DNA of 64,000 nucleotides from Suillus spraguei (taxonomy: Eukaryota > Basidiomycota > Agaricomycetes > Boletales > Suillaceae): contig JABCPU010000026.1 in the NCBI GenBank assembly GCA_016800925.1, positions 296,620 through 360,619 of the forward strand. Reading direction: 5' to 3'. Below the pieces are notes generated by a model. That model searched no databases. It saw nothing but the letters and a program-made list of their open reading frames with translations, and was not told the DNA's origin. A program made the translations under genes and the position numbers. Positions 33,605-45,794 of this stretch are shown here, one piece after another; positions within the stretch are counted from its first letter, which is position 1, and every line of letters begins with the position of its first letter.

Positions 33605-35578
33605 TTAACCAAATGTCACCCTGCGTTTCTTTGATGGTGGTGCCAAATCATCACCAACATCCATTAACACTCCCTCGACTTCTGCTTCATCCTTCTCCTC
33701 TGCTTCACGATGAGAAACATGGGAAGTAGAAAGATCAAACGGTGCCATCAACCCAATGCCTAGGCCGACCAGGCCGTCACCATCGGATTCTGGCGTTTCA
33801 TTGTCTGGTAGACGAAAATATCTTATCACTGGGCTTTCTGCCTCTGGACTAGACTGAGGCGGTGATATAACCCTCTTTTCGGGCGGGTGTCGCAAAGTAG
33901 ATTCAAGCGGCCTGAACGGGCTCCCAAATGGATCATCGCTGGTTAGGCGGGCAGGGCTTGGTATAGCTGCACTGCTCAAGCTGCTCACCGAAGATGAGAG
34001 CGAATTATCAGAAAGCCAGCCGCCTTGCAGGTGAAAGGAGTTGTTCATGGCAGTTTTTTTCCGGTCATGACCAAGCTTGCGACGTAGACCGCCACCGAGT
34101 GGGGAGTCATTCAAACGTTTGCGGAAGTCAAGGCGAGTAAAAATTGGCACTGGCGAACGATTATCAGAAAATAAGTGGCGTGGTGAAGGTCTGAAGATGA
34201 TAGGAGAGCTTCCTTCGGTAAATATGCTGCTGAGGTCACCGAACGTTTTTCCGCGGAATGTAGTACTGCATGGAGTGTTCATAACACTGGTTGTACCAGT
34301 GCTCGGGGAGCTTGAATTAATAATAGAGCAACCTTTCGTTGCAGGAGTCGCGCGCGCGAGCATGGATAAGCAAAATTCCTTGGCCCCAGAGTGGAGGGGG
34401 TGGCTTGGACTCGGGAAGCGCCAGGGCTGGTCTGAAGGAAGACGCGGTGGAGAGTGACGGAACGATGGTGTCAATGTTGGGTCATAAGGAGACATGGGAA
34501 CAGCAAATCTTGATGTTTGCGGAGACGCACTCGAGTCATCAACTAGACTTGCCCGCAAATCATAGGAATCCGTCAGTGTGACTCCTTCGTCCAGTTTGAG
34601 GACGGGAGGAGACGAGGGTGCAGGAAACTCGTTCTGCTTAATAACCGGTGCAGACGGCACGGAGAAATCATCATCATCTGCATCATCATCATCATCATCA
34701 TCATCCTCTGCGTCTGGAGTAGGTGTTATGCTATTCCTTGAGGATAAGGTTCTTGACTTCCTGGATTTGTTATCTGGTCCCCTGGAACCCCGACGATCGT
34801 CTGTATAATTTTCCTTGTCATGGTGGTTATTTCGTTCCCCTGAAATGAGAAATAGTTATTAGGAGATACCAACTCTCAGGTATAAGCTTACTGCCAGATC
34901 CGCGGCCACCGCGGGTGCGATCATGTCCCTCACGGCGATTCGACATGGCAATCTTGTGTTTCTCATATACGTGTCGCCTCCACATGCTTTTTGCATTGAC
35001 CCCTGCGTATGTTCTCCTGCAGAATGTGCAACGCAGTCTGGGTTCTTCCCCTTCGGGCCAGCCATCAGGGCCCAAAGCCTTGAGATCCTTTTTCTTAGCC
35101 GGCACCATCCTCTGGGCGGTTCAAGCTGCGGAGGATAAGGAATTGCATCTGGATTGGTAGAGGAACCGTTGACAAAATCGTTCTCATCTAAGAACCAATC
35201 CGGATTCGCAGCCATCAACGAGTAGGAGAGGCCTTCCGGGTACAGATGAGCATTTGGAAAGGCAACGAACGGGGGATGAATAAAGAAGATGTTCGGGTCA
35301 GACAGGGAGGGATCCATCATGGGCATATGTTGGACTAAGGATGACGCTGCATGCGTCCGCATAGCATGTTGTAATTTCGGCGGTGGCGGCGGCGGCGGGA
35401 CGGGAACCGAAGCACCATTTGGTGTATATGGCTTGGGCTTAAATGATGCGGCGGCAGGCGTGAAAAAAGGGAGGTCCGAAGTAGACGTCAAACGTCGCTT
35501 CAGAGCACGAGTTGCGTTCGTAGATGACGTGCCAGTAAATGAAAGCGAGGTGCTCAGAGTGGGTCGCGTGTCTGACAT
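33605..35578 (-). CDS. C2H2-type zinc-finger protein of unknown function (one-base frame break)
   Basis: Basidiomycete protein with a single finger, probably nuclear. ATG 35578 starts MSDTRPTLSTSLSFTGTSS. It has an N-terminal Pro-rich region (poly-Pro near residue 60) and a hydrophobic block ending in NPDWFLDENDFVNGSS. The finger is LRCTFCRRTYAGVNAKSMWR followed by RHVYEKH, with a basic arm NRREGHDRTRGGRG. After an intron of about 52 bases ending near 34845 comes an acidic Asp run encoded by a GAT repeat (34668-34706). A long Ser/Pro-rich tail follows, with DLSSIFTEGSSPIIFRPSPR and a C-terminal SKKRRVTFG that looks like a nuclear localisation signal. The frames before and after GAACCGCCCAGAGG (about 35113-35125) differ by one base with no intron possible between them. 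Confidence 0.75.
34668..34706 (-). repeat. GAT trinucleotide repeat encoding an Asp run
   Basis: Near-perfect ATC/GAT repeat, interrupted once by GCA. On the coding strand it gives seven Asp, Ala and four Asp. In-frame length variation between strains would be tolerated. Confidence 0.85.
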
Positions 35579-36368
35579 GGCAGGTGACTGCTAGGCTATG
35601 TGCCGATGATTACTCTTAAGCGCTATATATTTCCTACCCAACACAATAAGTACTCACGCGTAAAAAAGACTTCCGATGGTGTCTCAAACCAAGATGATTA
35701 GATATTGACGTGTGTGACAGTGGATGGGCTAGTGGATATCACAAGAGGGGTCGCTACGAAAACTGTTGACCAAGTGATGATGTACTCACTACGATTATTT
35801 CTTACATTTTAAGCGGAGCTGGCACGTACCCTACGCGTTCATCACGTGACATTGAATTTCGCGTTACTATGCAACAATTAACATACAAAACAAAGTATTG
35901 TTTCACGTCAAAACCCTGATCAGTCGTGGCAAACAGGTTTTAACTAATCAAGTACTAACGGAGCTTGAAAACAAGACCCTATAGAGTGCTCTTTTTCGAT
36001 GCTGTTGATGAGATATGTATCAGCAGAATGTAGTCGACTAAAGTATCGTCACCCGGGCCAGTACACGATGCATGGAAGGAAAAAGGAGCCCTCACCAGTG
36101 ATTTGAATGGCGCACTAAATCAAACCAACAGTTCGGCAAACTTCAACACTTACGACCGCAACTGGAATGAGTGTGAACATATTTGTCGGCAGAAAAATAA
36201 GCCCTGTACCACGAAAGTGAGAAAAGGTAGTATACGATGCACATATTTCAAAAGCGTCATATGTTGTTGACGTATAACCAGGATGGGACGACTCGGACGA
36301 CAAAACAAGGTCAAGGCCTGGGAACATTCTATAGGGAATGGCTGATCTAGAATGCCAGGGCAATGTAC
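35579..36368. other. intergenic, no gene seen
   Basis: Promoter side of the C2H2 gene and 3' flank of the TMEM256-like gene. The minus frame at 36115-36381 lacks family features. It contains TCACGTGA at 35842-35849. Confidence 0.4.
35842..35849. promoter_or_regulatory. TCACGTGA palindrome upstream of C2H2 gene
   Basis: Perfect palindrome 264 bases upstream of the ATG at 35578, followed by C, as at the SLS1-like gene. Candidate bHLH binding site; no functional evidence. Confidence 0.35.
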
Positions 36369-36966
36369 CTAGTCGATACAACGTGAGCGTGTGCTAGAAG
36401 CTATTATTGTTAGCTTACCCAGCAATCATAGTTATACCGCCCAAGGGAGTGATAGGTCCAAAGAACTTCAATCTTATAAGATGACGATATTAGAGCACAG
36501 ACATTAACTGTAAGAGAGGTACCGCACTTCCACAGAACAAGCGCCATGATGGTGCCAGAGAAGACAAAGCCTCCTCCTGCAATCGCAGGGCCGGCAAATT
36601 TGTGCGTCGAAAATCGGGGATGCATCGAGATCACAAACAAGGCCAGGCCATTGAATATCTTGGCGCTCGAAGTCAGAAAAGAGTCCTAGTACACGGAGGG
36701 CAGTTGCAAACCGCGTAATGAGACGCCGTTACCCAGGCCGACAGGCTTTCAGGCGTGATGCCTGTCCTGCGCTTCAATGCATGGGAACCAAATGCGCCAG
36801 CAAGCATTCCTACAGTAGCTGAGCACGACGCACGTCATTCAGACCATGTTGACAAGCTGTGCCAAAATAGCTAACCAAGGATAGCCCCCGACTTCCAAAG
36901 GAGCGAGGGCGTCACAAAATTTGAATCTCGTGGAAGAAGTGGTGTAGACGAGTTGGGAAACGCCAT
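36369..36966 (-). CDS. TMEM256/DUF423 small membrane protein
   Basis: Multi-pass membrane protein of unknown function, conserved from bacteria (YgdD) to animals (TMEM256). ATG 36966 starts MAFPNSSTPLLPRDSNF. Short exons follow: LLWKSGAIL, then GMLAGAFGSHALKRRTG with the family AFGAHGLK-like motif, ITPESLSAW, then KIFNGLALFVISMHPRF, FAGPAIAGGGFVFSGTIMAL and VLWK, and KFFGPITPLGGITMIAG with the diagnostic ITPLGG turn. The last exon adds GTRSRCID and stops at 36369. It has three to four hydrophobic segments as expected. Divergent from SPB1; the ATGs are about 156 bases apart. Confidence 0.88.
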
Positions 36967-37122
36967 TTGTAAGACAGTAGTGACTATGTACTAAGGTCTA
37001 GTAGTGCAGACGTTGCTTTTGAGTTGGTGATGTAATCACTGGTAGTGCTTTATATTGTTGCCGAACGGTTATGTGACTAATAATGTAAAAAAGATCTGAC
37101 TGTTAAGTGCTTGCAGCCAGCC

Positions 37123-40100
37123 ATGGGTAAAGCACAGAAAAAGACAGGAAAGGGTCGGCTTGACAAGTATTACAAGCTCGCAAAGTACGCATTTCCTAGA
37201 CCACAAGAAATATTACATTATCCAACAGATTGCATCTAGAGAACAAGGTTACCGTGCGCGGTCAGCCTTCAAGCTAATTCAATTGAACAAAAAATACACA
37301 TTCCTCGAATCAGCGCGATGCTGTATCGATCTGTGCGCGGCACCTGGAGGTTGGCTACAAGTTGCTAGCAAGTACATGCCGACAAATAGCGTCATTGTCG
37401 GTGAGTATTTTACAGACACTTGAAAATCACTCTCTTGATTCGTTCATTTCACTCTGCAGGCGTGGATCTTGTACCAATAAAACCCATACCTCGTGTGGTC
37501 ACATTCGCTGCAGACATTACCACTACACAGTGTCGTAACCTCATTCGTAGCGAGATCAAAGATTGGAAGGCCGATGTTGTTCTTCATGATGGTGCACCGA
37601 ACGTCGGTACTGCATGGGTACAGGATGCATATAGCCAATCAGAGCTTGTACTGATGAGTTTGAAACTTGCTGTCGAATTTCTCGTCAAAGGCGGGACATT
37701 TGTCACCAAGGTTTTCCGAAGTGTCGACTACAACAATCTCATTTGGGTCTTCAACCAGCTTTTCGGGAAGGTAGAAGCTACAAAGCCTCCATCATCTAGG
37801 TGCGTCTTTTCATCCTGTTATGATATCTACTATTTACATGGGATAGGAATGTGTCTGCTGAGATTTTCGTAGTCTGCCGGGACTTCCTTGCTCCCAAACA
37901 CATCGATCCCAAGTTTCTCGACCCCAGACATGTTTTCAAGGACCTGTCGACTACTATTGCATCCAGTACAGACAAGGGTACCTCGGCAAATAACGCACAG
38001 GCAAATGTGTTTCAACCTGAAAAGAAGCGTCGGAAACGTGATGGTTACGATGACGGGGACTATCTTTTGTTCAAAAAGGCTTCTGCAGCTGATTTTATTC
38101 GAAGTGCTGATCCAATAGCAGTGCTCGGACTGGTCAACAAAATAACCTTTGAGTTGTCAGAAGAAAAAGAGTATGACCATCAGTCCTCTGATGTACTGTT
38201 TTGACGTGTTCTTCAGGTGGTTGCAACTTGATATCACTACTCCCGAAGTTCAAGCAAGCTGTGAAGATTTGAAGGTGCTTGGCAAGGGTGATTTCAAGAA
38301 TCTGCTCAGGTGGCGGACTGCACTTCGTCAAGAAGTCAGTGGTGCCGTTTTATTTTACTTGTTTACATTCGTTCACAATTGCCTATAGATCGGGTTAGAT
38401 GTGAAGGCGGAGGACACTCAAGATATTACAGAGACCGTCGAAATTACCGATGAAGTCGATGAAGAGCAGCAAATTCGAAATGAAGTCTGTCCTCCGTGCC
38501 TATGATTTTTGTCGTTCTGACTCGTGTATTAGCTCGAAAGACTGAACGTTGAGGCAGCCGCGCGGACTAAACGCGAACGTCGTCGTGCAAATGAGATCAA
38601 GACCAAGACAATTCAACGAATGCAGCTTCAAATGACTGCCCCGTTAGATATCGGTCTCGAGCAAATTGATGCTTCACTAGGAATAGGCCAAGAAGATATG
38701 TTCGATTTGACGGGTACTGAAAGGCAGTTGAGAAATAAAGGCGGGATTGGGATCATACGGGTGGATGACGACACCCCGGAGGATGAAGACGAAGATGATG
38801 TGGTGGCAAGGGACGATGAAGAGGATGAGGTTCTCGATTCTGATGAAGAAAGGGATCGAAAGGCGTCACGACTTGAGGCAGAAATGGATGGCCTATATGA
38901 TGCTTACCAAGAGAAACTGAAGGAGCGTGACTCAAAATTCCAGGCTAGAGAAACGAGGCAGAAGAATGGACTTCTGGAGAAGTGGGGCGGAATTCAGGAT
39001 CGTGAGGTTAGTGATGAAAGCGACGAGGAAGGCGGATGGGATCAGATGGAGGCCGCCAAAGGGGAGAATGATGATTCTTCGGATGAAAGTGATGAGGAGG
39101 AACAAGAGACACTAGGCGGAAAGAGGAGAAGACCTCAAGCAACAGAGATCAAACCAAATAAGAAGGTCAAGCTCGTGACAAAGCTGGAGGAGCCAACTGC
39201 AGGAGGTCGTGCTTCTCAGGTATGGTTCAGCCAAGACCTTTTTGGTGGTGTGGAGGGTCTTGATGATATAGAGGGTGAAGAAGAGAGTGGGAGAACGATG
39301 AAGGGGATGAGGATGCAGATATGGCATCGACGCAGCATGATGGCAGCGAGGGAGAATGGCAGGATGATGTACGTCCCAAGTCACTCATTTTAAGTTCCAT
39401 GCTTATGGGATCACCTAGTCTGCCGCTTCATCTGACGGTGACTTTGAAGTTGTGCCCCAGCAGAACGACGACGACATTGAAATGTGGGACGCTGAGGACG
39501 AAAACCAAGATGAGGCTAAGAAGGAACATATCAAAAGTTCGTGCGATGGACTCACCTGGTATTTTGATGGACACTGACCAATGTTCTAGAGTATGGTCTA
39601 ACTACAGCGGAATCTGTGTCCATTGCTCAGCGATTAGTAAATCGTCAAACTACCAAAACGCATCTTCTTAATGACGGATTCAACCGTTATTCTCTCAACG
39701 CAAAAGACGGCTTACCGTCGTGGTTCTTGGATGATGAGGGAAAACACTACAAGCCGAATATCCCCGTGACCAAGGAGGCTGTCGCTGCTCTGCGAATGCG
39801 TCAACGCGCACTGGATGCACGTCCAATCAAGAAGGTCGCAGAGGCCAAGGGGAGGAAGAAATTACGGGCAACACAACGGCTGGAGAAGGCGATGAAGAAG
39901 GCAGAGGGTGTGAACGCAACATCAGACATGAGCGAGCGCGAGAAGGCAAAGCAGATAGAGAAGCTTATGCGCAAAGGAACTGCAAAAGCAAACCAGAAGA
40001 ATGAAACGAAAGTGGTGGTTGCGAAGGGTGCTCATAAGGGTGTTCAAGGCAGGCCAAAAGGTGTCAAGGGGCGTTATGTTATGGTCGACGCAAGGATGAG

Positions 40101-40205
40101 AAAAGAGGTAAATCTTTCGTGTATGTTTGATCTTGCAGAAACTGAATGTTTGAACAGACACGCGCCAAAAAACGGAGAGACAAGGCAAACAAAAAGCGAA
40201 GATGA
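37123..40205 (+). CDS. SPB1: Spb1 rRNA 2'-O-methyltransferase (one-base frame break)
   Basis: Nucleolar FtsJ-type enzyme that methylates the 25S rRNA A-loop and is needed for 60S maturation. ATG 37123 starts [20 protein letters not shown]. The methyltransferase domain has [19 protein letters not shown], the SAM site [31 protein letters not shown] with the catalytic Asp, [11 protein letters not shown] with the Lys, and [10 protein letters not shown] with the Glu. The linker has [10 protein letters not shown], then a basic segment. The middle region includes [20 protein letters not shown] and long acidic stretches. The C-terminal Spb1 domain is [54 protein letters not shown] and [15 protein letters not shown]. 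At 39289-39291 a GGG run lacks one G for the frame to continue. Confidence 0.95.
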
Positions 40206-40321
40206 ACATGACCAGCTTACCACCATACCACAATCAATTTTATGCAATGTCCATATCATTCATCGTATCCATGACTTGAGAGAATATCGATTATTAGTTT
40301 AGTGTATACGATGATGGTAAG

Positions 40322-43161
40322 TTAAGGGACTGGAAGATCTGTCTTGAGACCCTGAGCAGGGATTGAAACGGTGCTGATAAGGTCACACGATGCAAGGAAC
40401 TGAGTCCAAGCTTCACGACCTCCGGAGTTATCAAGCGAAACCTAATTCATCAATAAGTTCACCAAATACCCAAATCCCGTGGTGACACACCTGACAAGTT
40501 GTAAACTTCTGGTTGCTCTCCAAGTCCAACACATTTTCTGTTATGACTGGCGCAGAAATATACTGCTCTATGTTCCCGCCAGCGTTCATTGACAGTTGAG
40601 GTGTCTGAGTAACCTCGCGCACACTTAAACTGGTCTGAAGGAAGTAGGTCCGACTACGAAAGTTGAATGTAGCTGGCGGTTGTGGTTGAATTGCTTCACG
40701 GTCCTGAGATGTCAAGCTGATGGGACGAGTAAGATCAAATACGACAAGTATACTTGAAAGAAGCGCACAAAAGTCGAAGCTGCTTCGTATAATCAACAAG
40801 CAGTGGGGGCTGGTCACTTGCACATACATCTGCATGCTCAAAGACAGTGAATTGGACATCCATTGGACTAACCGAAAATTAGTCCATACTACACCTGAGT
40901 GGAAAATTGACAAACCGATCAGGCATCATGATATCCACCGTGGATTCAACGCCTTCGAGGCACGTTGCTTCGGAAACTTTAACGACGGCCTCTCGAAGGT
41001 TCCGCTCTGCGTACTTTAAAGGTGCTTCTGAAGTGGCCGAGTCTTGAAATGACTCTAGAGAATATGAAGGGTCATGATCGGTATCGAGTTCCGAAGTCAA
41101 GCCACCAGCCAATTCACAATCTGAATCACTAGGCTCAAGTCCTGCCGCGTTGGTCTCGGCAGTATCTGATGTCGAGAACTCCAATTCTAGCTTGACCAAT
41201 TGCTGATGAAGACAATTCTCAAGCTGGGTCTCTGGAAGTGTGCGATACAAGACGCGGTGAATGACTTTTTGGTTGGAAGGTGGCGAATTTAATAATGTAG
41301 CAGGGAGACTGGAAGATCAGATTAACACATAATTGAGATAACTGTAGCATCAATGGACACACCTGGGAACGAACGTGAGCGGAGTATTTGATGTGTGCAA
41401 CCATTTGAGAATTTTTGATAATGTCCAATTTCCCTTTAAGGGGGGACTAAGGATGCTATGTCCGGTCGGTGATGCAGACCCAAGAACGATGTGTCCAAAG
41501 CTTTGGTAATGTCAGAAATTGCACCCTTGTTCTAGTGAGCACTTACGATGCAGAGACAAGTCTCTCGTGACCAGGGGACTTTGGAGCACTCAATAGCAGT
41601 GCCTCAAGGTCTGTAGATTCACTTCGAGAATACGTCAGTAGAAATATCAGACTGGCTTAGGAAAGAAGCTAACTCAGTTTTTGTTACCACTTTTCCTTGT
41701 TCGCCTGCCAAGCCACCTGTCTTCGTCATGTCTTCGGTGGCGGTAGCGCCGAGCCAATCTGCAACTCTGCGAACCCGGAAAGATCCACCTTTCATCATCG
41801 TCCAAGGTAAAGACCGAGGAGAGAGAAAAGGGTAGATAGCGTACGTGTGCGGCATGAAGGAAGGCGCCACGGAATGTTCGAGTTTTGTTGTTGGCACATA
41901 ACAAAGGAGGGGTGAAGAATAGCCACCTTGAGTCTAAGCCGTCTGTCAGTCCAGCAGAATGAACGTCATTCATATAACGACGCAGCTAACCTCTGTTGAA
42001 GCTCGGATAGCAAGCCGTTTTGCAGTATCCATTTTGTCCGTGTCTTTAGCACAAATCCTGATCTAAATGCACTTTCAATACTTGGTTAAATGACAGGCAG
42101 TAGCACCTACCTTGCCCTTGTGGCCAAGATTCTCCACATAAGCACCCGCGAGACGTGATATGCGTTGGACCAGGTCCTGACGAATAGGTTGTTTTGAGGG
42201 CAGCTCAACGATTTCATCAATGATACCCTCGGGGCAGGTTAGTTTCTATCACCACCGTGAGCTTCGGCAATCATACCTTTTTCAGTTCACTCAAGTGCTC
42301 TGTGAGTTGTTTCATTGTGCCCCTCAATCCTTCCACTCGCAAGGCAAGTGGATTAGAAGCTAGCGAAATGTGAACATTATACTGCATGGAAAGCTGCAAT
42401 AAGTCGGCGCCATCTAGAAATTTGATCATTACAAGAAGAATGTCATGAATTGAATAAGCTTTACCTTTCCCAAGAATGAGAAAAAGTTGACTAGGATTGA
42501 CAGAGAATGCTACGAAAATTAGTTCAGTATGGAAGTAATATGCAGGATGAGACTGACTCTTGATAACAACCTCTGTCTTATCCCTCCGCCTTCTCTCGAT
42601 TTCCTTCAGAGAGGGCCAGTTCCACTGCTTCTCCATAATAGATTCCGCATATTCCACTTTCCGTCTGGAACTACGCGTCCACATAGGGTCGAGGTTATAC
42701 AACTCTGTAAAATTCCGTAGCTGGTCTTTGCTGAACGACCGACATAGTGTGTCCAAGAGATTATTGTACTCTTCTGCATACTTAGACGATTCCGGTGACG
42801 AGTGTCTTTTAGGTCTGCACCGCTCTATGTCATCCAAGGTTGGTTCCAAGCCAGCAGCGTGTATTGAGGCGAGGTACAGATCGACACGAGTCGGCTCTAG
42901 TGGATTTCGAGACTGTGAGGGAGTATCATTCTCCACCAGCTGCCCTGCCTCCGTTTCTCTGGGAGCTTGAGCCCACTTTGGCGTTTTTGTCCTCGCTAGC
43001 GCATTACTAGGTCCAGCAGATAGTGTTTCTGTTTGCTGAAGGTTACTTGTTGGGACGGCCGAGGTCGCGAACGCTGCATGTGACGAGTAGAGTCTATGAC
43101 GCCGCCAATAAAAACACGATGAGCATAGAGAGCGCGATGTACGTAGTAACGGAGACGACAT
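40322..43161 (-). CDS. Sls1-like mitochondrial protein
   Basis: Probable homologue of fungal Sls1, a mitochondrial inner-membrane-associated protein that couples mitochondrial mRNA handling with translation. ATG 43161 starts MSSPLLRTSRSLCSSCFYWR, a presequence-like region rich in Arg and Ser. Then come CRSFSKDQLRNFTELYNLDP and VEYAESIMEKQWNWPSLKEI, the Sls1 N-terminal signature. Next are PSQLFLILGKDGADLLQLSM and VHISLASNPLALRVEGLRG, a KH-like fold, then QDLVQRISRLAGAYVENLGH. A later exon has YAIYPFLSPRSLPWTMMKGG and ADWLGATATEDM. The C-terminus is GGREAWTQFLASCDLISTVS ending LKTDLPVP at 40322. Roughly 10 exons; some middle borders were not resolved. Convergent with SPB1. Confidence 0.72.
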
Positions 43162-43573
43162 TCAAAAAGAAAACCTAGTGCCGGTCCACCCTACGTACTT
43201 TTCGGGCAGAAACTAACTGCAATTCGGAATCGCAGTGGAAGAACACATATATCACGTGACTACACATAACCAGCAAAACCTTAATCTTACTCGCTTATTT
43301 CAAATGGACCTCATCCTGAGTAATTTATTGGGTCTAAGAGACATATTTCATAGCATAAGATCGGCAATTGATTATGGGTAGGTGTGATTAATGATAAATA
43401 TCTTTTTCCTTGAATATTTGAGGTACCAACTTGCAAATTGACAATATTACATAATACAAAATTTTGACAGCAGTGATCGGTTAATAAATCAGTCGTGACG
43501 TCCGACCTGCAATGAATAAGTGCAAAGAACGAAAAAAGAGTAAGACTAAGTAAGCTGATTGTCTATTAGGGAG
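43162..43573. other. intergenic with TCACGTGA at 43252-43259
   Basis: AT-rich spacer. It contains the upstream region of the SLS1-like gene, with a perfect TCACGTGA palindrome 91 bases before its ATG, and the 3' flank of the permease gene. No coding region. Confidence 0.45.
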
Positions 43574-45794
43574 TTATTCAACAGAATCAACTTCAGCGAC
43601 GTCGTGATCTGCGAGTATCCCCTTCTCATCGTCTTCACCTACCTCACCTTCCCAACCATTATCAGCAAGGTATTTCATGAATTTAGCGTCCTCGTCAGCG
43701 AGGTCAACCCCAGTCATATCTGGTACACAGAAATACGTGATAAGGACACCGGTTACGCCACAAATAGCAGCAATGATGAATGTCCACCTTTAAAGGCAGT
43801 TCAGCGAGTAGATTCGCGTAAAGGGAAACTTATAATGCACCGTTTACCCAGATTGTTTTGTATGGGAGTGAAAGCCTGAGTGCCAACAGCTGCTCCGGTC
43901 TTCCCAATAGCAGCAGATAGGCCATAGCAGGTTCCGCTGTTAATTATTTGTATTTTGCACAGGATCATCTCATTGTCATGGATAACGTACCGAATTGGAG
44001 TCGCATATGATTCGGAGCTCGTCAGACCAAGCATGTCACCAGGTCCCTAAGAAATGTGAGGAGAAATGTCACTGGGTTCACGGAAATTGCACAGATACCA
44101 TATTTCCGACTGATTGCATAAGCCCATAGCTATGAGAAGCTGTGTCAAGGAGGGATAAATGGGATCTAATGAGATAGCTCACAAAATGACAAATAATGGT
44201 ATAATTTTTGTGATCTGGTCGTAAGCCACTCCAATAATGAGGCCAAATAGGAGGTATCCAGAGAAGCCGAGCATCATCTAAATACAAATCAGTGTGCACT
44301 TATGATCGAACAGGCATTGCCCACCGTGTTTCTTCGACCCAGTCTATTACAGAGATAGGCGCCCACAAAAACACCAGGGAGTGCGATTATTCCGAGAAGA
44401 AGTTGCCATTCTGCCGTCGCCTTTATATTGCCGTTGGGGATGACGCTTGAAATAATGGTACCCGAGAAGACACCGTTGGGGAATGTGACCTGAGGGAGAA
44501 GGTGTGAGATTTGCGACAAGCACAACCGCAGTACTTGGCTCACAAAGTCGTAAAGGAACCTAATTTCACGATGAGATACAAACCAGTGTCTTTGATCCGA
44601 AAATGACTCACCAAGCCCCACAAGTTCCGATTAGCTCTCGCCAATAACGCTTGAATACGAGCCCATATGGGACGCGACCTAAAGTCACGTTGAAAACAAG
44701 GGATATCAAAGCAGACTGATACATACGCTTGATAGCACCCTTGCGGTACAGCTTAGAGCTCAGCATCCGAAGACGGAAGAAGAATACAGTCAAAGGCAGC
44801 AATATGCCAATACCAAAGCACACGCGCCAGACCGTCTCTAGATGATTCTCTCCAGCAGCTGATAAGACAATCAGAAACACCGATACAGCGAGGGGGCCGC
44901 CAACCTGATCCGACTTGTTGAGATCTCCATCAGAATAGCATGAACGTACGCACGGATAGCACAAAGTTCGTAACCATGATGAACACTGCTCACTTCTTAA
45001 GGACATACGTACTTCGGATAAATGGTACGAACTGACCTGGACCGCGATTTTTCTGTGCCGTCTCGTTCGCAGCTTCGCTGGCACTCGTGGAAGAAGCCGG
45101 ATATTCACCTCCAACGCCCTAACAAAATTGATTATGGAGAATGCATCATAAAAAAAATTGCATACAACACCCGTGATGCCTCGAGCAATAGTTAAAAACC
45201 AAAACAATCCCTGGGCACTTCCATGGGCACCATGGGCCGCAGTACCAAGGGTGGCACCAATGACAATCAGTAGGGTTGTTGAGACAAGGGCGACTTTGCG
45301 TCCCACTCTGTCACAAATCAAACCCACAAATACCTGACCAAGTACAGCACCTTTAAAATATTGAAATCAGATATGTGCAAGCGTCGCGTTCCTACTAGTA
45401 TTACCACTCACCAACTAGCAGGGAATTCGAGACCCGAGTGGACACAGTAGATGTGTAAACTTTCGGGTATAATTGCTTGAAGATAACCTAGTAAATCAAG
45501 TCAGGAACTTTCCTACTGCTACTTGATACCGACGAACGTTGCTCATTGTCATCAGGTTATTTTGGTCTGCGATACATCAGGTGACCGACTGTTATCTGTA
45601 AGTTAAAGCCAAAACCTACAGCCGTCACTGATCAAACCAAACCCAGCGGCAAGGATGGTAAAATATGCACTGAGCGACTCTTTTTTATTAAGGTCATGTG
45701 CAGCCTTTAGTTCCGCTTCGGTCTTTGCAGTGACCTTACGAAGGTCATCGGCATTCGGCTCCTGTCCATCAACATGATCCTTATCGACAGACAT
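43574..45794 (-). CDS. MFS permease, phosphate/glycerophosphodiester (Pho84/Git1) type
   Basis: Proton-coupled plasma membrane transporter of the phosphate:H+ symporter group. ATG 45794 starts MSVDKDHVDGQEPN; an upstream in-frame ATG at 45896 is less likely. AYFTILAAGFGLISDG marks TM1. VGLICDRVGRKVALVSTTLL is the conserved MFS loop 2-3 motif, followed by GLFWFLTIARGITGV. GGPLAVSVFLIVLSAAGENH and VWRVCFGIGILLPLTVFFF are further helices. The second half has VFKRYWRELIGTCGAWF, then FLYDFV and FPNGVFSGTIISSVIPNG, LGIIALPGVFVGAYLCNRLG, PGDMLGLTSSESYATPIRGT with CYGLSAAIGKTGAAVGTQAF, and a last helix WTFIIAAICGVTGVLITYFC. The C-terminal tail is acidic. Many short exons. Substrate (inorganic phosphate or glycerophosphoinositol) cannot be told apart from sequence. 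Confidence 0.85.
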
